From positions 1-64,000 of the forward strand of contig CAJUJK010000009.1 in NCBI GenBank assembly GCA_910586705.1: a DNA stretch of 64,000 nt, read 5' to 3'. Under the pieces are notes generated by a model that worked only from the letters and a program-made list of their open reading frames with translations, had not been told where the DNA came from and did no database searches. This DNA comes from an uncultured Lachnospiraceae bacterium. Lineage in GTDB: Bacteria > Bacillota > Clostridia > Lachnospirales > Lachnospiraceae. Positions 1 to 7,657 of the stretch are shown here, piece after piece. The translations under genes and the position numbers were made by a program. The number at the start of each line of letters is the position of its first letter. The first letter of the stretch is position 1.

Positions 1-251
1 TAAATACAAGATTTGTGTGTTATGAGGTTTAAAAGGAAGTGTCAAACTCCCGGCTTAACCTTCCAAAATATAGTGGGAAGTATTAGAATTTTACGAATAT
101 ACAGCCAGATGTAGCGGTTGCCGGGAATTAAATGAATGTGATAAAATAAATAGCAACGATGTTGTGGGAATGCGGCTTGCCGGCTTCGTATAATAACTTA
201 GCACAGTGGTGATACTGGACAGGAAAGCGGGCGTAAAGGGTGGTTATAAGA

Positions 252-767
252 ATGAATGAAGAAAAAGAAGCCTTAGATTACTGCTTACGATTTTCTGGAA
301 GAGCATATGATCAGGAGTTGGAGCGTCAGAAAAGTGTGATGGGCAAGGCAGAATATTTGTTGAAATATTTGACGTTGCTTTCAGCGGCGATTAACATTGT
401 GGTTTCCGTGGTTTCTAAAACGGGTGCTATTGATACAACTGGAGCTGTATTCTGGGGATTGTACATTTTAATGTTAGCAGCCGGAGGAGTTGGCATTATA
501 AGCACTTTGTTAGTTCAAAGACCGCGCAGGATCAAACAGTTTTCCCTTGGCTCTGAGGAGCTGGCGAGGATCAAGGATAATCCGGATAAGTATGGTACGC
601 AATGTGGGCGGATATATCAGGAGATTCTTTGGAGCGATATAGTTACGAAGAGAATGAGGGAGAATAACAGCCGGGCTTTAAAATGGATTGTGACTGCATA
701 TATTTGTGTGGTTGTAATGGTTCTTGCTTTTGGGGGATTTGTAACTTACGTGTTACTTGCGGCTTAA
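252..767 (+). CDS. Small multi-pass membrane protein, SLATT/Pycsar-effector-like topology
   Basis: Protein of 171 residues. The start is the ATG at 252, which has AAAGGGTGG about nine bases upstream; an in-frame GTG at 240 lies inside that site. A charged N-terminal helix (residues 1-30) is followed by two hydrophobic segments (about 33-55 and 65-86), a soluble stretch of about 50 residues and a third hydrophobic segment (about 145-168). Two N-terminal membrane helices followed by a soluble part is the layout of SLATT and Pycsar-type membrane effectors of phage-defence systems, but I see no decisive motif and no nucleotide cyclase gene nearby. It is the first gene of a same-strand run that ends in a cysteine-protease-like gene. 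The function is unassigned. Confidence 0.6.
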   Translation: MNEEKEALDYCLRFSGRAYDQELERQKSVMGKAEYLLKYLTLLSAAINIVVSVVSKTGAIDTTGAVFWGLYILMLAAGGVGIISTLLVQRPRRIKQFSLGSEELARIKDNPDKYGTQCGRIYQEILWSDIVTKRMRENNSRALKWIVTAYICVVVMVLAFGGFVTYVLLAA

Positions 768-776
768 GAAGCGGGT

Positions 777-959
777 ATGGTACGGTTGAAGGTGGATGAG
801 GGGAATATTGTGAAGGATACAAGAGAGAACGAACAGAACCAACGGGGCAGAGAAAGTATAGATGAGGGAGGGGTGTTTCCATTTATTGAGAAGCTTTCTA
901 TTGAAAGGGATTGGAAGCAGCTTGACGAGGACTCGGAGGAGGCATATCAGGGGTTCTGA
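777..959 (+). CDS. Small hypothetical ORF of 60 residues
   Basis: Acidic, charged ORF starting 9 bases after the preceding membrane-protein gene and ending 23 bases before the next small ORF. The ATG at 777 has only a weak purine-rich stretch in front of it, and the protein matches no family I know. It may be a real small gene of this cluster or leftover spacing between genes. Its main support is its fit between two same-strand genes. Confidence 0.3.
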   Translation: MVRLKVDEGNIVKDTRENEQNQRGRESIDEGGVFPFIEKLSIERDWKQLDEDSEEAYQGF

Positions 960-982
960 AAAATATTTATAAGGAGGTTGTT

Positions 983-1162
983 ATGGCTACGACACAAGCG
1001 GATCAGATTTATTTTCAGATAAAGAAGGCCATGGAAGAGTACGATAGGGATTTCGAGGCAGCGCTTCGACGTTCGGATGAAATTGCAAGGGATGAAATGC
1101 TGCATGCACAGCGAAATACGCAGAATTGGGAAATACTTGAAAGGTTTGGAACAATTCTATGA
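983..1162 (+). CDS. Small charged helical protein, 59 residues
   Basis: Short gene with an excellent ribosome site (AAGGAGG, six bases before the ATG at 983). The product is rich in Glu, Arg, Gln and Ala and should be almost entirely helical, beginning MATTQADQIYFQIKKAMEEY. Its stop codon overlaps the next ORF's start (ATGA at 1159-1162), which suggests translational coupling with the downstream protease-like gene. A small helical partner, chaperone or antitoxin for that gene would fit the arrangement, but that is inference only. Confidence 0.6.
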   Translation: MATTQADQIYFQIKKAMEEYDRDFEAALRRSDEIARDEMLHAQRNTQNWEILERFGTIL

Positions 1163-1506
1163 TAATAGATAAAACGCGTCAAAATGGGCTCCAGGAATTT
1201 AATTCGGAAAATCTGGCTGTCGCAATTCAAAATGCATTTCCAGTCCTTTCTCACAATAAACGCCGTTTAAAAGAAGAAATAGAGAAATATGTTTTTCCAA
1301 GATTAAGCTTTATGGCGAAGGATGATAAAGGCACCCGCTTTTTTCTGTTTGAAAATCGTTATGTAGAGACCGAGTGGAAGGACATGATTGGTATACACTA
1401 TATTAACACGTCCTATGAAATGGAAAGTACCGTAATGAGGGTTCATCTGTTCATGAGGGAGAGCTGCGGGAGAACGATTATGTTGGGTGCTTTACTTTAC
1501 GTATGA
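1159..1506 (+). CDS. N-terminal part of a frameshifted papain-like protease gene
   Basis: ORF of 115 codons coupled to the preceding small gene by an ATGA overlap. The product reads as the N-terminal domain of a larger protein up to about residue 97 (RVHLF). After that point the other frame becomes protein-like: the sequence HEGELRENDYVGCFTLR reads straight into the downstream ORF starting at 1503. I therefore think this and the next entry were one gene of about 470 codons, split by a one-base change near 1445-1460. If the shift is genuine the gene is a pseudogene, or needs programmed frameshifting. If it is a sequencing error the gene is intact. Confidence 0.5.
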   Translation: MIIDKTRQNGLQEFNSENLAVAIQNAFPVLSHNKRRLKEEIEKYVFPRLSFMAKDDKGTRFFLFENRYVETEWKDMIGIHYINTSYEMESTVMRVHLFMRESCGRTIMLGALLYV

Positions 1507-2570
1507 TTAATGAGATACAGATTATGCTTTCCTATATTTACCCGAATTGGAAGTATATTACTTACGATGATAATGCGATAAATGTCATGACATATAGAAA
1601 GAAAGTGCACATTAACGGATATGAGATTGTATTTCATACATATCCGCTTTTTGTGCAGGATAATGCGGCAATAGCATGTGCGGAGGCATGTCTTGTTTCC
1701 ATGTCGAAATATATGCACTCACGATATGATTATTCACAAATTTACGTAAGGAATATCAATGCCTCTCATCACACGCATAAAAATAAGGTATATCCTTCGC
1801 AGGGACTTCGACCAACGCAGATGCTTGAAGTTTTGTATAGCCACAATATACAGTGTGAATACGAGGTGTATTATGAGCAGCAGGAATTTAAAGAGTATAT
1901 CGACTACTGTATAGAAAGCGCATTGCCAGTGCTGGTCGGACTTCATGTTGAATCGGGTGATGACGGAATGCAGGAGGGAAAAGGTGAAGCGGAAGAAATT
2001 AAATACAAGGGTCATATGATACAGATTATCGGGCATACGGATTCAGAGGCGGAAAAAGAATATATTGTATACGATGACTCCGGATGTTATTTGAAAAGTC
2101 TGGAAAAATCCGGTTTTGTGGGATGTGTCAGCTGGGAAAAATTAAGAGAAAGTCTGAAGGTAGGCAAAGATTTTATCATTTATCCGATTCATGAAAAGGT
2201 TTATTTTTTATATGATAATTTTAAGAAGCATATAAATGATGTGTTTACAAATATAAACAATGGGATAAAGGAAGAAAGTGCAGGAAGGGCTGAGCGGACG
2301 TTGCTTATTGATAACCGCGATGTCAAGAAATTTTTAAAGGAAAATATACTGGATAATCTATCTGCCGATAAAAATATTTATGAGGCAGCGAACAAACTGA
2401 TTTTTATGAATATGCCGCATTATTTATGGTGCCACGAGCGTGAGACCAGCGAGGGGTATATGTTGTTTTTTGCGGATCCGACTTACAATAGGAGGACCAC
2501 AAAGAATATTTTTATGAACAAGGAGCCGCTAATGTCTAAGAGTCAGATCGGATTGCTCAAATACGACTGA
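1503..2570 (+). CDS. Papain-like (C39-type) cysteine protease domain protein
   Basis: ORF of 355 codons. The first ATG at 1503 overlaps the stop of the upstream ORF and has no good ribosome site, in keeping with it being the C-terminal portion of a frameshifted gene. A segment with candidate nucleophiles (Cys59 and Cys63 in DNAAIACAEACL) is followed about 110 residues later by GHMIQIIGH and then by YDDSG. This Cys-His-Asp order matches papain/C39-like peptidases. The second half (from about 220) shows no recognised domain. Possible roles are an effector protease of a small defence or toxin module, or peptide processing. The fold is moderately supported; the role is unknown. Confidence 0.55.
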   Translation: MINEIQIMLSYIYPNWKYITYDDNAINVMTYRKKVHINGYEIVFHTYPLFVQDNAAIACAEACLVSMSKYMHSRYDYSQIYVRNINASHHTHKNKVYPSQGLRPTQMLEVLYSHNIQCEYEVYYEQQEFKEYIDYCIESALPVLVGLHVESGDDGMQEGKGEAEEIKYKGHMIQIIGHTDSEAEKEYIVYDDSGCYLKSLEKSGFVGCVSWEKLRESLKVGKDFIIYPIHEKVYFLYDNFKKHINDVFTNINNGIKEESAGRAERTLLIDNRDVKKFLKENILDNLSADKNIYEAANKLIFMNMPHYLWCHERETSEGYMLFFADPTYNRRTTKNIFMNKEPLMSKSQIGLLKYD

Positions 2571-2679
2571 GACCTGTCCGTATTAAAATATTATTATCTG
2601 GTGGATCAAAGGTGGCAGAGGCTGGCGGTTAGTGTTGGGCTGCTTTTTTGAAATGGCTTTATAAAAATAGAATTGATGT

Positions 2680-2708
2680 TTGACAAATAGAAAAGACTGT
2701 GCTATTCT
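2680..2708 (+). promoter_or_regulatory. Sigma-A promoter of the ABC exporter leader
   Basis: TTGACA (2680-2685), a 17-base spacer, and TATTCT (2703-2708). Near-consensus housekeeping promoter. Transcription would start around 2715 and run through the leader ORF, the switch-like hairpins and the terminator before the ABC genes. Confidence 0.75.
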
Positions 2709-2753
2709 ATCTGAAAATTCAACGAAGAGTTAGTATTTGACGGAGGAAGAGAT

Positions 2754-2831
2754 ATGTGTAACAGAAATCGAGTCCCGTTTACGGTCATTATGGGCATTAC
2801 GCAGATTTTTCAGATTACGGTCACAGCCTGA
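2754..2831 (+). CDS. Putative leader peptide, 25 residues
   Basis: Very short ORF with a good ribosome site (GGAGGAAGA before the ATG), located between the promoter and the terminator upstream of the ABC operon. The product begins MCNRNRVPFTVIMGITQIF and ends in TA. Its 3' half overlaps two copies of TTACGGTCA, which can pair with TGACCGTAA just downstream, so translation of the ORF could decide which hairpin forms. That would be typical of a translation-sensing attenuator. No run of one regulatory codon is obvious, so the signal sensed is unknown. Confidence 0.4.
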   Translation: MCNRNRVPFTVIMGITQIFQITVTA

Positions 2832-2888
2832 GGGCGGCGAAAAGCCGCGGATGCATGACCGTAAGACGGAAGGTCTTATTGGTCATGC
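2779..2888 (+). promoter_or_regulatory. Leader RNA with mutually exclusive pairings
   Basis: TTACGGTCA occurs at 2779-2787 and again at 2815-2823. Its exact complement TGACCGTAA is at 2856-2864. The overlapping segment GCATGACC (2853-2860) is also the exact complement of GGTCATGC (2881-2888). One strand can therefore pair with either of two upstream sites or with one downstream site. Small local hairpins (GCGGC-GAAAA-GCCGC and AAGAC-GGAA-GGTCTT) lie between them. A terminator follows at 2909, so this looks like a switch or attenuator controlling the ABC exporter. It matches no riboswitch class that I recognise. Confidence 0.5.
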
Positions 2889-2908
2889 GGGGATTCGGGA
2901 TGAAAGAT

Positions 2909-2965
2909 AGGAGAACCGCATGGGAAGTACATGAAAATGTACCCAACACGCGGTTCTCCTTTTTT
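2909..2965 (+). terminator. Intrinsic terminator or attenuator before the ABC operon
   Basis: AGGAGAACCGC (2909-2919) pairs with GCGGTTCTCCT (2950-2960), enclosing the inner hairpin GTACAT-GAAA-ATGTAC, and a T run follows directly (2960-2965). A strong Rho-independent terminator placed between the promoter and the first structural gene. Confidence 0.85.
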
Positions 2966-2966
2966 G

Positions 2967-3143
2967 CGCGAATAAGCAGAGTCAGAAAGCGGCACAGACA
3001 GGATGCGTGCTTGCACGCGAGACTGGCTGAGTCGATTTATGACGAGGCGCAAGACGTCCGGGGGACGTCTGTTCTGCGCGGACCGAAGTGGAACGGAGAC
3101 CGCGAACGAGAAAGACGAAGTCTTTCGAGTCTGCTTATTCGCG
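2967..3143 (+). repeat. Structured dispersed repeat family A, copy 1
   Basis: Bounded by a perfect 14-bp inverted repeat, CGCGAATAAGCAGA (2967-2980) and TCTGCTTATTCGCG (3130-3143). Inside are short hairpins GCGTGC-TT-GCACGC, GACGTCC-G-GGACGTC and AAAGAC-GAA-GTCTTT. A second copy lies at 39557-39678, where several of these stems have different bases but still pair. Both copies sit immediately after a leader terminator, so they would be transcribed only on read-through. Confidence 0.7.
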
Positions 3144-3190
3144 AATAAACAGAGCCGGAAGACAGCAGAGACAGGGTGCATGTATACAGG
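3141..3190 (+). repeat. Partial tandem copy of repeat family A
   Basis: The stretch starting GCGAATAAACAGAGCC repeats the left part of the preceding element (GCGAATAAGCAGAGTC, then GACAGG.TGC), with substitutions, and then diverges. It looks like a truncated second copy fused to the first. Confidence 0.5.
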
Positions 3191-3209
3191 CAGAGAGGAG
3201 GAGTCAGAA

Positions 3210-4082
3210 ATGCAGGCAATCAGAGTGGAAAATTTATCGAAGACATTTCGGGTAAAACGGAAGGAAAAAGGGATGCGCGGCAGCGTCAAGGCGATTTTTC
3301 ATCCACAGACGGAGGAAATCCATGCGGTGAACGGCGTTTCCTTCTCGGTGGAGGAGGGGGAGATGCTCGCTTTCATCGGACCGAACGGCGCGGGGAAGAG
3401 CACGACCATCAAGATGCTCACGGGGATTCTCTATCCCGACGGCGGGCGGGTGGAGGTGCTTGGCGTTGATCCGACGAAGAAGAGAAGGCAGCTTGCCTAT
3501 CAGATTGGCACGGTGTTCGGGCAGAAGGAGCAGCTCTGGACGCATCTGACGCCTTATGATAACTTCCGTTTCTTCGGGGCGATCTATGACCTGACAGAGC
3601 GGGAGACAGAGGCAAGAATCGGGGAACTTTCGGAACGGTTTGCCTTGAAAGAATTTATTGACACACCTGTCAGAAATCTGTCGCTGGGGCAGCGCATCCG
3701 CTGTGAGATGGTTGCGGCGCTGATCCATAAGCCGAAGGTGCTGTTTCTGGATGAGCCGACGATCGGTCTGGACCCGGTGGTGAAGGAAAATGTACGGGAG
3801 CTGATCCGGCAGATGAACCGGGAGGAGCGCACCACGATTTTCCTGACCAGCCATGATGTGGGGGATATCGAGAAGCTGTGCAGACGCATCATCATAGTGA
3901 ACGACGGGCAGATCGTGCTGGACGATTCTGTGGAGCATCTGAAAAGCCATTATCCGAATGAACATGCTGCGGACATTGGCACACATGAGCGGGAGCAGGA
4001 GGCGGCAGGGAGCGGGGATAGTTCGGACGTGTCGCTGGAGGATATTATCGTAGAGATATACAGGTCGCAGGGGGAAAACTGA
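3210..4082 (+). CDS. ABC-2 type exporter, ATP-binding subunit
   Basis: Protein of 290 residues. The ATG at 3210 is preceded by GAGGAGGAG; the longer reading frame upstream runs through the repeat element and is not coding. It has all the motifs of an ABC ATPase: Walker A GPNGAGKST (about residues 58-66), signature LSLGQ, Walker B VLFLDEPT and the H-loop TSHD. The domain is followed by a C-terminal tail of about 40 residues that is rich in Glu, Gly and Ser. It energises the two permeases encoded downstream. The family of three (ATPase plus two PF06182-type permeases) is widespread in Firmicutes, usually with unknown export substrate. A TGACA-N4-TGTCA palindrome lies inside the gene at 3659. 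Confidence 0.9.
   Translation: MQAIRVENLSKTFRVKRKEKGMRGSVKAIFHPQTEEIHAVNGVSFSVEEGEMLAFIGPNGAGKSTTIKMLTGILYPDGGRVEVLGVDPTKKRRQLAYQIGTVFGQKEQLWTHLTPYDNFRFFGAIYDLTERETEARIGELSERFALKEFIDTPVRNLSLGQRIRCEMVAALIHKPKVLFLDEPTIGLDPVVKENVRELIRQMNREERTTIFLTSHDVGDIEKLCRRIIIVNDGQIVLDDSVEHLKSHYPNEHAADIGTHEREQEAAGSGDSSDVSLEDIIVEIYRSQGEN
3659..3672. repeat. 14-bp palindrome TGACA-N4-TGTCA (exact)
   Basis: TGACACACCTGTCA within the ABC ATPase gene. One of six exact occurrences of this palindrome in the window; see findings. Confidence 0.6.
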
Positions 4083-4174
4083 GGACATGACAGACGGGAT
4101 GCCTTTGAAGAAAAGTGAGATGTTCCGGAATGGCAATGATGGAGATTCGTCAATGGAAAGGGGTTGACTGACAA

Positions 4175-5011
4175 ATGAACAGATTGGCGAAGCAGGATGG
4201 GATTGTGAGATGTATGCCGTGGCGCAAATACACGGTCATATATCGGTCTGTGCTTTTGGAGAATTTGCAGTATGCGGCAAATATCGCCGTGGGATTTTTC
4301 AGTTACGCGGTTTTTATCTATACGTTTATCATGCTCTGGGGCTATATGTACCAGACGCCGGGGGAGCTGATTGCGGGTTACACGAAGGAGCAGATGATCT
4401 GGTATGTGATGATGACGGAAATGATCTGGTTCGGATCAAGCGCGGCTTCTGTGGCAAGGGAGGTATCCACAGACATCCGGGGCGGCAATATCGCTTATCT
4501 GATGAACAAGCCTTACCATTACACGCTGTATGTTCTGGCGAAATATACGGGAGGGTGGAGCATCAGGCTGCCCATGTATGCAATGCTGGCGGTGGTGATC
4601 GGGACGGCGCTGGTGGGTCCCCTGCCCCGCTTTCCGCTGGCGGCGGTTCCGGCGATGGCGCTCTGTGTGGTTCTGGGGCTCACCATCAACGCGGTGCTTA
4701 AGATGTGCATCAGTCTGTTTTCTTTCTGGATTGAGGATGCGACGCCTTTCCAGTGGCTGTATGACAAACTGCTTCTCATAGTCGGCACGATGTTTCCTGT
4801 TGAGATTTTCCCAGAAACATTACAGCCGTTATTCAAACTGACACCGATCTATACCGTGTGTTATGGACCGGCGAAACTGATCGTGGATTTCAGCCCGGAG
4901 AAGTGTGTGGAGATTCTGGCGGTGCAGGCGGTTTATCTTTTGGCAGGCTGCGGACTGATGTTTCTGATTTATGGGAGAGGAGTGAAGAAACTGTATGTTA
5001 ACGGCGGTTAA
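4175..5011 (+). CDS. ABC-2 type exporter, permease 1
   Basis: Protein of 278 residues with about six hydrophobic segments. An AAAGGGG site lies upstream of the ATG at 4175; a start at 4214 is also possible. It resembles the PF06182 ABC-2 permease family, with the typical interior sequence DIRGGNIAYLMNKP between the second and third membrane segments. It lies 92 bases after the ATPase gene and overlaps the second permease by 17 bases, so the two permeases are translated together and likely form a heterodimeric channel. Confidence 0.85.
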   Translation: MNRLAKQDGIVRCMPWRKYTVIYRSVLLENLQYAANIAVGFFSYAVFIYTFIMLWGYMYQTPGELIAGYTKEQMIWYVMMTEMIWFGSSAASVAREVSTDIRGGNIAYLMNKPYHYTLYVLAKYTGGWSIRLPMYAMLAVVIGTALVGPLPRFPLAAVPAMALCVVLGLTINAVLKMCISLFSFWIEDATPFQWLYDKLLLIVGTMFPVEIFPETLQPLFKLTPIYTVCYGPAKLIVDFSPEKCVEILAVQAVYLLAGCGLMFLIYGRGVKKLYVNGG

Positions 5012-5789
5012 AAATCAAATGCGGGTATGCTTTCTTTCTATTAAATATAATATGATGCGGGAGATGGTGAACAAGGTGACTTTTCTCACCAACGTGGGAT
5101 TTATGGTGTTAAATAACGCTTCTTTTCTGGTTCAGTGGCTGATTTTATTCCGGCTGCGGGGGGATGTGGGCGGATATACGTTTCGCGAGATCATGCTTTT
5201 GTGGGGGCTGGTGGCGGCGGCTTTCGGGCTTTCGCACATCCTGTTTGCAAGGGTGTTTTCCCTGTCGGATCTGATCATAGGCGGAAAGCTGGATGCCTAT
5301 CTGGTGCAGCCGAAAAACGTACTTGCCAGTGTTCTGACTTCCGCCACGGATGTCTCGGCAATCGGGGATCTTCTGTATGGAATGGTTCTTGGTCTGATCT
5401 GCAGCCGGGGAGCGGGGGGCTTTTTGCTCTACCTGCTATTTACGGTGACAGGAGCGGTGGTCTTTACCACGTTTGCCCTGCTTCTGGGGAGTCTGTCCTT
5501 CTGGTTTGTGCGGATGGATCTGCTGCAAAGCCAGTTGGTTATGGGGATCGTAAGTTTCGGCACGTATCCCGATGGTATTTTTAAGGGTGTTTCCCGGTTT
5601 TTGCTGTATGTGATCATTCCGGTGGGGATGGCGGTCTGGCATCCCGTACACGTGATGACGGATTTTGACGCCGGGATGCTTTTGACGGTGCTGGGGTACG
5701 TCTGCGCGCTGACCGCGGCGTCCGTGATCGTGTTTTACAGGGGACTGAGGCGGTACGCCTCGGGGAATCTGATGGAGGCGAGGCTATGA
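4995..5789 (+). CDS. ABC-2 type exporter, permease 2
   Basis: Protein of 264 residues with about six membrane segments, paralogous in layout to permease 1. The conserved segment GGKLDAYLVQPKN corresponds to the GGNIAYLMNKP segment of its partner. Its start overlaps the upstream gene by 17 bases, with GGGAGAGGAG as ribosome site. With the ATPase at 3210 it forms a complete exporter. The substrate cannot be read from the sequence; relatives are linked to drug or lipid export, but that is only family-level knowledge. Confidence 0.85.
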   Translation: MLTAVKNQMRVCFLSIKYNMMREMVNKVTFLTNVGFMVLNNASFLVQWLILFRLRGDVGGYTFREIMLLWGLVAAAFGLSHILFARVFSLSDLIIGGKLDAYLVQPKNVLASVLTSATDVSAIGDLLYGMVLGLICSRGAGGFLLYLLFTVTGAVVFTTFALLLGSLSFWFVRMDLLQSQLVMGIVSFGTYPDGIFKGVSRFLLYVIIPVGMAVWHPVHVMTDFDAGMLLTVLGYVCALTAASVIVFYRGLRRYASGNLMEARL

Positions 5790-5924
5790 GACGGATATTG
5801 TGAGTGGCGGCAATATAAAAATTTTCTTTCCTTTTTTCGGATTCCATGGTAAAATGCTGTTGCTGACTAAAGCGGAATGGCAAAAGAGGGTGATCGTGTG
5901 CCCGAATCAAATCGCAGAAACAAT

Positions 5925-5970
5925 TACCACAAATGCGTGGCGGTCAGCGACGCGTCTGTGGTATTTTTAT
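5925..5970 (+). terminator. Intrinsic terminator between the ABC operon and the antiporter gene
   Basis: TACCACA (5925-5931) pairs with TGTGGTA (5957-5963), with an inner GCGT/ACGC stem and a TTTTTAT tail. It either ends the ABC transcript or acts as an attenuator 65 bases before the antiporter start. Confidence 0.7.
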
Positions 5971-6034
5971 AGATTATTATAGCAACACATTCATGTACCA
6001 AATCAGAGTTAAAATAGGAGAAGGAGAGAAAGTT

Positions 6035-7657
6035 ATGAAACAAATGAAAAAGAGGTGGAGGATGCTTGTGCCGACCGTGCTAATGCTGGCGCTTGCCTGT
6101 TCCACGACGGTGCTTGCGGCAGAGGAGGAGATGGAGTACGTGCCGGATCTGCACGCGACGTTCTGGGCGCTTGTTCCTGCCATCGTGGCGATCGGGCTTG
6201 CGCTGATCACGAAGGAGGTCTACAGCTCCCTGTTTGTGGGGATTCTGATGGGAGCGCTCCTGTACTCGGGCTTTCAGTTTGAGCGGACGATCACGCACAT
6301 TTTTTCGGACGGGATCATCGGCGTTTTATCTGACAGCTATAATGTAGGTATTCTCGTATTTCTGGTGATTCTGGGCGCGATGGTCGGCTTGATGAACAAG
6401 GCGGGCGGCTCGGCGGCTTTCGGGCAGTTTGCGGCGAGCAAGATCAAGAACCGGGTGGGCGCGCAGCTTGCGACCGTGCTTCTGGGCGTGCTTATCTTTA
6501 TCGACGATTATTTCAACTGTCTGACTGTGGGAAGCGTGATGCGCCCTGTGACGGACAAGTTTAAGGTGTCCAGATCGAAACTGGCGTACCTGATCGACGC
6601 GACCGCCGCGCCGGTGTGTATCATCGCGCCGATTTCTTCCTGGGCGGCGGCTGTGACGGGCTTTGTGGAGGGTGAGGACGGCTTTTCCATCTTTATCCGT
6701 GCGATTCCCTACAATTTTTACGCGATTCTGACAATCGTTATGATGGTCGGCATGGTGCTGATGAAGACGGAGTTCGGCAAGATGAAGGAGCATGAGAAGA
6801 ACGCGGCGAGAAAGGGTGACCTTTTCACCACGGAGGGACGGCCTTACGAGAATGTGAAAGAAGAGAAAGTAAGCGCCAAGGGCGGCGTTGTGGATCTGCT
6901 GATTCCCATTGCGGCGCTGATTGTCTGCTGTGTGATCGGCATGATTTACACGGGCGGTTTCTTTGAGGGCGCGGGTTTTGTGGAGGCGTTTTCCAACTCG
7001 GACGCTTCTCTGGGGCTGACGCTTGGCAGCTTTTTCGGTCTGGTCATCACGATCGTTCTCTATCAGATCCGCCGGGTGCTTTCCTTTAAGGAGTGCATGG
7101 ACTGTATTCCGGAAGGATTCCGTGCCATGGTGCCTGCGATTCTGATTCTGACTTTCGCGTGGACATTAAAGGCGATGACGGACAGTCTGGGCGCAGATCT
7201 GTATGTAGCAGGGCTGGTGGAGTCCAGCGCGGGCGCGTTTATGAATTTCCTTCCTGCGATTATCTTTGTGGTAGGGTGCTTCCTCGCCTTTGCGACGGGT
7301 ACCTCATGGGGAACTTTCGGTATTCTGATTCCTATCGTGGTGGCGGTGTTCCAGAACGGCGATCCGCAGATGATGATCATGTCCATTTCCGCCTGCATGG
7401 CGGGTGCGGTCTGCGGCGACCACTGTTCGCCGATCTCCGACACGACCATCATGGCGTCCGCGGGCGCACAGTGCGAGCACGTGAACCATGTCACGACGCA
7501 GCTTCCCTATGCGGTATTGGCGGCAGTTGTGTCTTTTGCCACCTACATTGTGGCAGGTTTCGTAAAGAGCGCGTGGATCGCACTTCCCGTGGGAATTGTG
7601 CTGATGGCGGCGGTGCTGTTTGCGCTCCGCAGCATCAATGGAACAATCGAAGATTAA
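6035..7657 (+). CDS. NhaC-family Na+/H+ antiporter-like transporter
   Basis: Protein of 540 residues. The start at 6035 is chosen for its AGGAGAAGGAGAGAA site; the longer frame from 5933 runs through a terminator. It has about 11-12 membrane segments and the NhaC-family signature regions IDDYFNCLTVGSVMRP, DATAAPVCIIAPISSW and GDHCSPISDTTIMASAGA. Family members exchange Na+ for H+ or for organic substrates such as malate/lactate. Unusually, the N-terminus (residues 1-28) looks like a cleavable signal peptide ending in TVLAA before the first conserved segment. The 3' end overlaps the stop of the convergent lipoprotein gene. Confidence 0.85.
   Translation: MKQMKKRWRMLVPTVLMLALACSTTVLAAEEEMEYVPDLHATFWALVPAIVAIGLALITKEVYSSLFVGILMGALLYSGFQFERTITHIFSDGIIGVLSDSYNVGILVFLVILGAMVGLMNKAGGSAAFGQFAASKIKNRVGAQLATVLLGVLIFIDDYFNCLTVGSVMRPVTDKFKVSRSKLAYLIDATAAPVCIIAPISSWAAAVTGFVEGEDGFSIFIRAIPYNFYAILTIVMMVGMVLMKTEFGKMKEHEKNAARKGDLFTTEGRPYENVKEEKVSAKGGVVDLLIPIAALIVCCVIGMIYTGGFFEGAGFVEAFSNSDASLGLTLGSFFGLVITIVLYQIRRVLSFKECMDCIPEGFRAMVPAILILTFAWTLKAMTDSLGADLYVAGLVESSAGAFMNFLPAIIFVVGCFLAFATGTSWGTFGILIPIVVAVFQNGDPQMMIMSISACMAGAVCGDHCSPISDTTIMASAGAQCEHVNHVTTQLPYAVLAAVVSFATYIVAGFVKSAWIALPVGIVLMAAVLFALRSINGTIED

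Noticed and set aside
1..251. Possible 3' end of an upstream gene or RNA
   Set aside because: No ORF or recognised RNA structure could be supported; only a lone TATAAT near 190 without a matching -35.
3003..3209. Upstream extension of the ABC ATPase reading frame
   Set aside because: It runs through the structured repeat; the start at 3210 has a strong ribosome site and matches the family N-terminus.
4087..4167. Tiny ORF of 26 codons between the ABC ATPase and permease genes
   Set aside because: No good ribosome site and no protein-like pattern; left out as a gene.
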